Shown here: piece after piece, positions 55,758 through 63,683 of the stretch | Layout: each line of letters starts with the position of its first letter | Numbering within the stretch: position 1 is the first letter of the stretch | Made by a program: the position numbers and the translations under genes | Notes under the pieces: generated by a model | Database searches by the model: none | Told to the model about the DNA's origin: nothing | What the model saw: the letters and a program-made list of their open reading frames with translations, nothing else | Assembly (NCBI GenBank): GCA_031771865.1 | Contig: JASISA010000026.1 | Location: forward strand, 248,001-312,000 | Origin: Nothophaeocryptopus gaeumannii | Taxonomy: Eukaryota > Ascomycota > Dothideomycetes > Mycosphaerellales > Mycosphaerellaceae | Reading direction: 5' to 3' | DNA length: 64,000 nucleotides

Positions 55758-56269
55758 ATAACACTTGCCACGAACTTCCCAGGAAGAGGAGCTTGTAGGT
55801 AGTATCGAAGGCTCTACAACAGCGTTGCGGCGTGGTCGACGAGAAGGTGTGTCGGGCGGTGGGCTGCTTGCTATACCATTTGCACGGCGTTTAACCGACG
55901 AGCGTAGGACTCGATCACTAGTGTGCGAGTCCGGCTGGGCCTGACGATTGCGGCGTTGGGGGTGCGAGCGCCGTTGGCACGGACAGGTGGAGGCATCGAT
56001 AAGAATAGAATGCGTAGATCGGAGTAAAGACAGGTAGAATTGTTGGGTTACCCGCTCGATTTCTTGAGTATCTTAAGAGTTAAGTACTCTCGACTCTCTC
56101 TCGCGGCTCTCATCGCAACAGCAGTACTCCTTTAGCGATTGTCACGCATCTACCTAGAGAAGTTAGCGAAAGAAAAGAAAACGAAGAGGAGTAGGGGCAA
56201 TGTCTTAGGCGTTGCGCTAGGTCTATCGAAGCCTAATTCAGCAACATCTTATGCATAGTTCACGACTCG
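55758..56269. other. spacer between transposase and unknown cargo gene
   Basis: About 500 bp. A minus-strand frame continuous with transposase exon 1 stays open to about 56005 and could be extra N-terminal coding sequence if an upstream exon supplies the ATG; an ATG at 55996 is in another frame. Confidence 0.4.
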
Positions 56270-57675
56270 TCACCTCCTCGTTGGCTTGACCTCGCAGAAC
56301 GTCAGGAAGTTCGTCTCGACCTCTTGATCCGAACGGCCCCAGTGCGTGATCGTCCGCATTAGCTCCAAGCGATCGCTCTTAGAGCAATCAATCAAACCAA
56401 GTAGACCGTGCGCCAGGAAGGTCATCTTCTCAAAGCCGGCAAATTCCTCCATCAAGAATTGCACAGAGCACGCACGACCCATCTCCACTTCCGCGACCTC
56501 CTTTTTCACAACGAAGATGTTGTACAACGCCTCAGCCTCTGCAGCACTCTGCTGACGCTCGGGCATTACAAAACCTTTAGCATGAAAATCGTAATCTTGC
56601 GGCCAAAGCCAGGCCGGACCAGGCCAGCCCCTCTTCCACTCATTCTTAGTAAGCCGGTCCCACATTATCAAGTTCCTCAGCACGGCTCTCTCAGCCTCTC
56701 CGAAAATCTCGTGCGGCAGTGGCAGGCGCTGTCCGTTGATGCAGGCCTTTTTCGATATGTTAGCAATTGCCGACCACGGAATGCCGACCACGCTTAGTGG
56801 AGGAAATCTTCATACCTTGAGAACGGAGCGCGACACTAATTTGCGAGCGCGCCGCGAGAAGAAGAGACCGCCTGCCTTTGATGAGGAGATTGCGCGACAG
56901 AAATCATCGACCGACATAGGTGCCAGCCACCGAAGGACGCGCATCTTGCTGTGGTAGCGGCTAATGGCGTGGTACCAGTAAGAGTGCAGCGCCGAGAACA
57001 TGGAATGCTCAGCATTAATCCGAGTCAGCTCAGGCCCAATACGGTCGCGCATCTGTCGATCCTTGTATGCCTCGAATTCGGTCTTCTGCATCTGTTCTCG
57101 AACGGCGTCGCTTGGTTGGTCGCCGTTGGTAATAATCTCCCTAGGGAGAAGCGGCTGAATTTCCCATTCCTCCTCCGATCGTAGCTTGGGGTTCAGCTTC
57201 ACACCAGCATCGTAGAACCAACCTTCCTCATCATCTCTTGCGATCTGCTGGGGTGTCTTGCCTCCAAGGATGGGAACGATGCGGCCGGCCTTAGCTTCTT
57301 TCGTACTACAACAAAGTTAGCAATTTGCCGACTAGGCTTTGCCGACCACGGAATAGCTTACGCGCTAATCTCGCGGTTCCGCTCGAACGTTGTCTTCCAC
57401 TGCGCAATGCGCTCTTTTTGAGTCTGCGGGTCTAGCAAAGCCCAATTATCATCCATCTCTTTAATCTTCTTTTCTCTAAAACGTCGGAATGCCTCATTGA
57501 AGGCCTTTTTCTCCTTGCGCTCGTTTTGCCGTTCATCGCTCAAATTCTGCACACGCTCCCGGTCACGGATCGTGTTCGGGTTTAGTGAGTACTGTTCGAG
57601 AGCTTTCGCATTTCCACCAAGGCGAGCGCGCTTGGCTTCGAGACTCTCGGTCACATCTGCTTTGCGTTTCGCCAT
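56270..57675 (-). CDS. unknown three-exon cargo protein of the hAT element
   Basis: Exons 57362-57675, 56816-57305 and 56270-56746, with introns of 56 and 69 nt, each holding a GTGGTCGGCA pair and a GCTAAC branch site. 426 aa, no internal stops, phases consistent. The N-terminus is basic ('MAKRKADVTESLEAKRARLG', a nuclear-signal look) and then highly charged, with a likely coiled coil ('ERKEKKAFNEAFRRFREKKI'). The middle has 'ARDDEEGWFYDAGVKLNPK' and 'HSYWYHAISRYHSKMRVLRW'; the C-terminal part has 'WKRGWPGPAWLWPQDYDFHA'. I recognise no family; the Trp-rich blocks are distinctive. It lies on the same strand as the transposase, 512 bp upstream of it. Confidence 0.8.
56768..56791 (-). repeat. 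GTGGTCGGCA pair 5, inside cargo-gene intron 2
   Basis: Two minus-strand copies 14 bp apart within the intron 56747-56815, same orientation as the gene. Confidence 0.95.
57326..57349 (-). repeat. GTGGTCGGCA pair 6, inside cargo-gene intron 1
   Basis: One exact minus-strand copy (57340-57349) and one with two changes (57326-57335), 14 bp apart, within the intron 57306-57361. Confidence 0.9.
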
Positions 57676-58099
57676 GGTCGGGGCGTGGAGGGGGTCGTGC
57701 GAAATGAGGATGTGAGTTCGAGGCGCGGGTGGAGCGAGTGCTTGTGTGAGAAGCTGCGGCGGCTGGCGTACGCGCGACTGCGACTACCGAGATTAGTATA
57801 GACTCCATTGAACAAGCCAGCATTAGGCCTAGTAGTCCCATGCCGCCTTACCTAATGTAGTGAGCTGAGCGCCGAAGGAATGGATGCCTGTGCGTGAGTG
57901 TGATACAGCCTGCGAAGCGTTGTTTCAGCTTACAGGGCTTGACGAGATCCGAGGAGTTTGTTTGTGGTTTTGTGTCGACGTCACCGTTACTAGGAGGATA
58001 ACGTCACCTGGCAACGGTTGCCAAGTAACGACGTGCACCAATCAGCGCCTTAGGCAGTTATGTGAACCAGCAAAGGCAGGTGCGCGTTCTGAGAAATTT

Positions 58100-58123
58100 G
58101 TGGTCGGCATCTCGTGGTCGGCG
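58100..58123 (+). repeat. GTGGTCGGCA pair 7 (intergenic)
   Basis: Copies at 58100 and 58114 (the second ends CG instead of CA). Confidence 0.9.
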
Positions 58124-58540
58124 TGCTGAAAATAATCAATCGAAGGACTATTGGACAGCAGGGTCGGTCGCAAGCCCGCGGAGAAACGCCGGAATGTTTA
58201 GCATTCTCACGTGTAAGCCCGCCTCTCCTGGCCCTTCTCTTAGGCACAGTGTCACGAGCGCTACTCGGTGATACCTCAGTATTTGAATACACGTGTCTTG
58301 ATCCTTGGTACGCTACCAAGGATCCGGATACACTTCGGCCGAGCCCCGCCCGAGACACAAAGTAGATAAAATGCAATCCCTAATTTCCATCGGACGGCAT
58401 AGTCGTTCGAGATAGAACAGAGAAAGTCGGCATGTGAGTTTAGTTCACCTCTCAAAATGTATGTAAAGAGATTACTCTTGCCGATGTCGGCATTATTTCC
58501 ATTACGTGACGCTAGGTGAGGCGGGCTCACTTTTCGTTTC

Positions 58541-58563
58541 GTGGTCGGCATGCGTGGTCGGCA
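58541..58563 (+). repeat. GTGGTCGGCA pair 8 (intergenic)
   Basis: Exact copies at 58541 and 58554, 13 bp apart, about 500 bp upstream of H3-like gene 1. Confidence 0.95.
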
Positions 58564-59059
58564 TTATTTCTTAGTATCCCGGCGTTCTATCGGACGGCTT
58601 GGTTATCTACGGTAGATCGGAGACGCATAAAGGTGATTTACGCTCACATGTATGTTTTCTATTTAGAGATATTCTTGAAATGTCCTTTATCTGAACACTG
58701 GTACGTCTGCATCCCCTTAGGCTACGAAACTTCCTGGGAATAATCTCTCGACACTGCTTCAAACGACTATGCCACTGGATCGCCGGTTAGGCGTACGAAA
58801 ATCCAATTAATCCAATTGAGATGTATCCCTCGGCACGACCTTAGGGTTATACGAATGTTTCTACCGCTGATCAGGTCCAACTTCGGTTAGTAGGCCCGCT
58901 TTTGCTGTGATTCTTAATCTTAGTATGCATCTTTCCCCCTTGCTTTCTCTTTCACACCATGCACCTCGAGCTCTCACTTTGCATATCCCTATGGTAGCTG
59001 CCTTTCCATACGCGTCGTCGTCACCGGAAGGCTCACTTCCCCCTTCATCGCCCCCAACG

Positions 59060-59530
59060 ATGGACAACATTACCGGCAATGCGTCATCAAGCCATCCGCC
59101 CTCTCATGTGAACCGATCACGTCGCCGTAGGGGCGAAATCGCTACAAAGGTTGCTACAAGAAGCGGCCAGACACGCGCGGCGCTAGCTCGAAGAAAGAAT
59201 CCAAAAGGCCTAAGCCGCAAAAAAGCATTTCGATTTAAACCAGGCACAGTTGCACTTCGCGAGATTAAGAAATTTCAGAAGTCCACACAGCTACTTCTGT
59301 CAAAGACAGTATTTCAACGGCTAGTGCGAGAGATTACTCTTACTCTTCAGACAGGCCTTCGATTTCAAGCCTCTGCGATAGAGGCTCTTCAAGAAGCTGC
59401 GGAAGCGATGCTGGTTTCCGAGTTTGAGAACGCGAGTCTATGCGCGATTCACGCAAAAAGAGTAACACTACAGCAAAAGGACATGAAACTTGCGGCTCAT
59501 TTCCGTCGCACGTTCGGTATCACCTTCTAG
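59060..59530 (+). CDS. histone H3-like variant 1
   Basis: Single exon. From the ATG at 59060, 156 aa; in-frame ATGs at 58925 and 58991 would add a Leu/Ser/Pro-rich leader and seem less likely. The tail lacks the canonical A-R-T-K start but has basic 'SRRRRGEIATKVATRSG'. The histone fold is unmistakably H3: 'FKPGTVALREIKKFQKST', 'FQRLVREITLTLQTGLRFQA', 'ALQEAAEAMLV' and 'LCAIHAKRVTLQQKD'. Loop 1 has canonical H3 length. 'LQEAAEA' is the form found in many CENP-A proteins rather than the 'LQEASEA' of H3. The C-terminus 'HFRRTFGITF' replaces 'RRIRGERA'. It is intact, on the plus strand inside the hAT element. Confidence 0.88.
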   Translation: MDNITGNASSSHPPSHVNRSRRRRGEIATKVATRSGQTRAALARRKNPKGLSRKKAFRFKPGTVALREIKKFQKSTQLLLSKTVFQRLVREITLTLQTGLRFQASAIEALQEAAEAMLVSEFENASLCAIHAKRVTLQQKDMKLAAHFRRTFGITF

Positions 59531-59614
59531 GGGAAATTTGGGGTATACAGGTAACCTTCCTTGTATCTGCTTTAACTTTCAGAGTTTCACTTACTAATTT
59601 AGCCAAGAGATTGC

Positions 59615-59638
59615 TGCCGACCACGATCTGCCGACCAC
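59615..59638 (-). repeat. GTGGTCGGCA pair 9 (between the two H3-like genes)
   Basis: Two exact minus-strand copies 14 bp apart, 85 bp after the stop of H3-like gene 1. Confidence 0.95.
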
Positions 59639-59681
59639 GCAGCGCTGCTGCTACTCCTTAGGGCCTCAGGCTTCTCATCTA

Positions 59682-59752
59682 GGCCGCAAACCTCACCTCT
59701 GCCTCAGGCAGTGAAGGTGAGCTCCGTGACGTCACGGGTGAGGTTTGCGGCC
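59682..59752. promoter_or_regulatory. 16-bp perfect inverted repeat with central TGACGTCA, upstream of H3-like gene 2
   Basis: Arms GGCCGCAAACCTCACC (59682-59697) and its exact reverse complement (59737-59752), 39 bp apart. A CRE-type palindrome TGACGTCA is at 59727-59734. A GC-rich (CCGCGC)n tract and a TATA-like CATAAAAG (about 59889) follow before the gene. Confidence 0.75.
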
Positions 59753-59985
59753 TCGCTTACAACTTCGCCGCCGCCGCTGTAAACAAACAACATCGCCGAA
59801 CCCTCCACCTCCACCACCATCACCACCACTTCCGCTCGCCCGCGCCCGCGCCCGCGCCCCTGCGCCGACCGCTTTCGCACGTATTCTCGCATAAAAGCCT
59901 CGGATCTTTCAGTATCACAATCGAAGAAATGTGAGTTTTGGTGGCGCCGTCGAAGGATGCGCTAGTGCTGACCATGGAAATTAGT

Positions 59986-60656
59986 ATGGCGCGCACCAAG
60001 AACACTGGCGGCCTCGGCCGCAACGACCCCAACCGTGCATCGAAGGCGCCTAAGGCCAAGAAGACTAGCAAGAGACCTGCAGAGATGAAGAAGACCCTGT
60101 CATTGAGAAGAGAGCTGCAGAGTGTTGGTACGAGTCGCCGAGGAAAACCGTCGCTCTGGAAGAAGCATGTAAACAAGGATGATGAGGGAAATGCGAGACC
60201 CTCTTTGAGAAGGGTTAAGAAAGGCAGTACGTATTTCGTGGTCGGCAGAATGTGGTCGGCAGATACTAACAGCTGTGAAAGATAATGCGCTCCGCGAGAT
60301 CAGATTCTACCAGAAGTCGACCGACCTCTTGCTGAGCTTCAGCCCATTCGCTCGCCTATGCCGAGAGATTACTCACGACCTCGACACCCTCAGGTACTGC
60401 CTCCCCACTGAGATTCGCTTCCAGAAGGAGGCACTCCGCTGTCTGCAAGAAGCAGCTGAGGCAGCTTTAGTGCGGCTGTTTGAAGGTAAGACTCGATGAT
60501 TTCATTTCATGAGAGAGGCTGTACTAATAAGTATTAGATTCGAACCTCGCAGCGATCCACGCCAAGCGTGTTACCATTCAGCAGAAGGATATCCAGTTGG
60601 TCGTGCGCTTGATGAATAGATGGAATATCTACATTTTCGGAGAGCCTTCGGGATAA
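59986..60656 (+). CDS. histone H3-like variant 2, CENP-A-like features
   Basis: Three exons: 59986-60226, 60273-60485 and 60538-60656; introns of 46 nt (GTACGT...CTAACAG, containing a motif pair) and 52 nt. 190 aa. A probable leader intron (GTGAGT at about 59931 to TTAG at 59984) precedes the ATG. The tail starts 'MARTKNTGG', keeping the H3 A-R-T-K4 context, but has no A-R-K-S (K9/K27) motif and is about 40 residues longer than canonical. Fold: 'ALREIRFYQKSTDLLLSFSP', 'FARLCREIT', 'IRFQKEALRCLQEAAEAALV', 'NLAAIHAKRVTIQQKDIQL'. Between helix 1 and helix 2, loop 1 is about seven residues longer than in H3, as in CENP-A only more so. It ends 'FGEPSG'. Confidence 0.88.
60238..60261 (+). repeat. 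GTGGTCGGCA pair 10, inside H3-like gene 2 intron 1
   Basis: Exact copies at 60238 and 60252; they fill most of the 46-nt intron 60227-60272 between the GTACGT donor and the ACTAACAG end. Confidence 0.95.
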
Positions 60657-61118
60657 TAACGTGTAAGGATGATGATGATGATGACGAGCTTCGATCGAGA
60701 GATCGACAACGATGATTTGCAATGGTATAGGGGCGTTACTGGAAGATACCCACTGCTAGCTCTAATGAAAATGAGCCTTTTGTAATAGCTTTCGAATAAA
60801 GAATGGAGCGTGTTTTCTAAGGAGCCTATGTCTATCTATAAGAAGTCTTACGTACAATGCTTATCCGTAGAATCGTGGTCGGCAGAGCGTGGTCGGCATT
60901 TTGTACTTTCGTTTTGGTCTTCGAGATAGCGGGTTTCGTGCGGGTATACGTGTAATATTCTGCGGGTACCCAACACTCAACCCACTTTCGTACGATGTAC
61001 TCAATCATATACGTGACTTTGTAGGTAACCCGCCAAACCTGCCAAATCTAACCTGTTACCTGAGTTTCAGGGTAACAGGTCATTTTCAACCTGAACAGGT
61101 ACCCAACCAAACCCAGTG
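60657..61118. other. right subterminal region of the hAT element
   Basis: Non-coding. It contains motif pair 11 and several ACAGGTT/GGGTT-type words near the right terminus; a (GAT)n run is at about 60669-60682. Confidence 0.5.
60875..60898 (+). repeat. GTGGTCGGCA pair 11 (right subterminal)
   Basis: Exact copies at 60875 and 60889, about 220 bp inside the right terminus. This mirrors pair 1 in distance from the end but not in orientation: both read in plus direction. Confidence 0.95.
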
Positions 61119-62319
61119 TGACGTCTAGAAGTACTATATTATTGTCTATTAGTAGTCCTATTCTTTAGTATCGTAGAGTACTCCGGAGATAATAATACCC
61201 TTCTCTACTATAGCTCTAGTAGCTTCTACTATCTTTAGTTCGACTACTAGAGTACTCTATTTCTTTATTCCTATTACTATAGCTTTCTAGCCCTTCTACT
61301 AGGTATTCTATACTTAGATTCCGGGTATTAGCCGCTTGTTATCTTCCTTAATTAACTAGATTCGCTGTGTAGTAGGGTCGTTTCCTGCAACTATAATAAA
61401 GTAGACTTGGACTAGGAAGGTTTTATATGCTATTCTTGCCTCCTTTAAGACCTTGCCTAGGCCTTGAGTATCTGCCGCTATTCGGTTCCTTACTACAGGG
61501 TCCGTAGTCGTGAGAACTAGTCTATTAGGGACCTTCTTAACTGCGACTACATGTGCCTAGTTCCCTCCTTCTATAGTAAAAGGCGAAACAATCCGGGTAG
61601 CTTTAGTATCCCTAAGCTTAGCCCTAGTCGCTTCGTTGTCTACGTGAATCTTAAGGGAGCACGCAGCTCTTTGTACTTTAATACTAGATAGCTAGGCTAG
61701 CTATTAGGCTACGACTATAGCCTAGGTTGTCTTTAGTCCTAGACTCTACTCTATCTTCTTCTAAATCTATGTAATACTCCGTTGGATAGATTCTAGAGTA
61801 GCTTCCTAGTTAGTACGCTTCGTAGTCCGCGCTATAGTTAAGTGAATTATATCTAGAATTATCTGGATTACCCTCTCTAGTTAGAGGGAGGAGTGTTGAC
61901 TCTAATGCATTAGTTTAGCTACCTTATTCTAAATCTCTTTTAGGGCCTCCTAAGGTAAGAGGGGACCCTACTAGTTCTTGTTTACTACTACGTTCTTCTC
62001 TCTATACTCCTTCTCTTAGGAGGTTGGGTAGGAAGCTAGATTAATACTCCCTATATCTCTACCTATAGTAGTTTCTTCAGTAACCTCTTGAAATGGCTCT
62101 AGTCTATTGTCTATGCCTGAGGTAGCACAGCCTTGTGCACTAGCTATACTTAGTAGAGAATTCTCTTCTTCTAATACTAAGAATTAGTATTTTCGAGCGC
62201 TAACTACGTACCCGCTAATAGCGGCGTGTAGCCGTGCTTTGGATACGTGTATTACCTTAATAGGTTCTATATGTTCTAAGGTTTTAGTAATACCGCCTCC
62301 CTAAATTCGTTTTTTTAAC
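61119..62319 (-). mobile_element. probable 5' part of the split LINE, heavily RIP-mutated
   Basis: A/T-skewed and full of CTA/TAG. A minus-strand reading at about 61760-61960 gives, apart from stops, a Gln/Lys/Leu-rich helical pattern ('EALKEI', 'NKVAKLMH', 'LERVIQIILDIIHLTIARTT') like an ORF1/gag coiled coil. Position and strand fit the missing 5' portion of the LINE interrupted at 52797. The right boundary is where homology to the pogo element begins. Confidence 0.5.
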
Positions 62320-63683
62320 CGCTAGAGAATACTCTAGGAAGATCCTAAGGTAATTAACGCGTAGTTTAAGCTTATTAAGGATACTAAAGCCAAGTATAGT
62401 ATCCACGACTATAATACCCACAACTTTAATAAGATAGGCTTTTAGATAGGTATTATTGGATCTATGAAAGTAGTTACTAGTTTAGAGAGACGTACTCGTC
62501 CTTAGCTTATTCAGCCTAGTAACCGTGAATAGGTAATAGTAATCCAGAGTATTTGTGCTACTAGATATACAATCCTACCCTTTGTTATCTACAAGGGCCG
62601 TGTTCACATCTCTATATAGTACGAGGAGGTAGAAATACTACGTAGTTGGAAGCTCTTAGTCTCTAAGAATAGATAGACAAATAACGCGCTTAGGCTTAAG
62701 TAGTTGAAGCACTTTAACACGTATACAAAAGCGCGTTAGGTTAGCGTCTATAGGCTACTTGTTTTAGATAGTTACGAGAGCTATCTTAACTAGGCCTTTA
62801 AGGATTACTATCTAGAACACAAGATCCTTACGCTCTATATACTATTATATTCGTCGTATATCCTATAGCCTCTAGATATAATCTATTTCTTACTACTAAA
62901 GCTAAAATACTCCTAACATATCCGGGACTTAGCGCGTTAGCGCGTCTTCTATATCGATAAAGAAACATTCCTTCCGGCCTTTAAAGACGCGTTTTTTAAC
63001 GTGTTTATAGAGTAGACATACTAGAAGGCCTTTGAGGCTTTAGGTTTAGTCCCTATAAACGCGTAGGTAGTTATTAACTACCTTAACGTACGCCTACATA
63101 CCCTACTAGGACTACTACTCTAAGAGATACTATAGTAGTCTAAGACTCTAAGTAACACGCAAGAGTTTAGCTTACAATCTAGGCTTGTTAATAATGCTAT
63201 TACTCGGTCTCCTACAATAGCCCAAAATAGCTTCTCCTAGCTTATAAAAGGTACCGAAGTAATGCTACATTAGAATACGCTTTTAGCTACCTGTATTAGC
63301 GAGCTTGAATAGCAATTAGATACAAAAATAAAGCGAAAAGCACGTAAGAGGAAGTAGATTCAGTATAGGGGCACAATGGAATATAGCGTAGGGTCGGCTA
63401 AGGTAGCTACTAAAGTATCTATAGCTACTTAGTAGTTAAAGAAGAGTCGTAGGTTAGTTAGTCTTAAATAGGCCTAGCTAGCTATATAGCGGTATAGTAG
63501 CTATAGAGGGACTAGGCATAACGCTCGAATATGCCAAAAGGATATAGAGGGGTCTTCTGAATCTAATAAGAGTATAATATATACAGGTTCTCTATTTAAT
63601 AGCGATGAAAATGAATAATCTATAATACTAGTTAGTCGTGCCAAGAAATTTTGTCTAGCTTAGTAGTATGTCTAGCTTAGTAG
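62320..63683 (+). mobile_element. pogo/Fot1-like DNA transposon, copy 2, 5'-truncated and RIP-degenerate
   Basis: Inverted relative to copy 1 and alignable over about 1.36 kb. It lacks the first ~490 bp and its left terminal repeat. The right terminal repeat (about 63634-63683) ends ...GTCTAGCTTAGTAG. Ignoring stops, the plus-strand translation shows DDE_1 landmarks: 'NFNKIGF' (from D-E-K-G-F), 'LLVLDSYESY' and 'YILQPLDIIY', as in pogo/Fot1 transposases. No functional frame remains. Confidence 0.82.

Larger units (their letters stand above)
57676..59059. other. 1.4-kb spacer between cargo gene and H3-like gene 1
   Basis: It must contain the divergent promoters of the unknown gene (minus) and H3-like gene 1 (plus). 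Two motif pairs (58100, 58541) lie here. No coding frame with a recognisable domain. Confidence 0.45.
52798..61118. mobile_element. ~8.3-kb hAT-type element carrying two histone H3-like genes
   Basis: Termini CAGTGGGTTG (left) and, read inward from the right, CACTGGGTTTG form short imperfect inverted repeats of the hAT kind. The similarity continues outward (GTACTTAGACGC versus GTACTTCTAGACGT), so the true edge could lie about 15 bp further out. Subterminal GGGTTGGGT and ACAGGTT-type words recur on both sides. Inside are a BED/hAT transposase (minus), an unknown three-exon gene (minus), two histone H3-like genes (plus) and 11 loci of GTGGTCGGCA pairs. GC content and open frames are normal, in contrast with the RIP-mutated LINE and pogo on both sides, so this looks like a later insertion. 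Confidence 0.75.

Noticed and set aside
55830..55840. A twelfth motif locus (GTGGTCGACG)
   Set aside because: Single, with two mismatches and no partner 14 bp away.
59060..59530. Calling H3-like variant 1 a true CENP-A
   Set aside because: Loop 1 has the canonical H3 length and the fold is otherwise close to H3; only 'LQEAAEA' points to CENP-A.
53002..60898. GTGGTCGGCA pairs as CRISPR-like or microsatellite repeats
   Set aside because: Loci are hundreds of bases apart, in both orientations, without regular spacers; a eukaryotic context makes CRISPR irrelevant.
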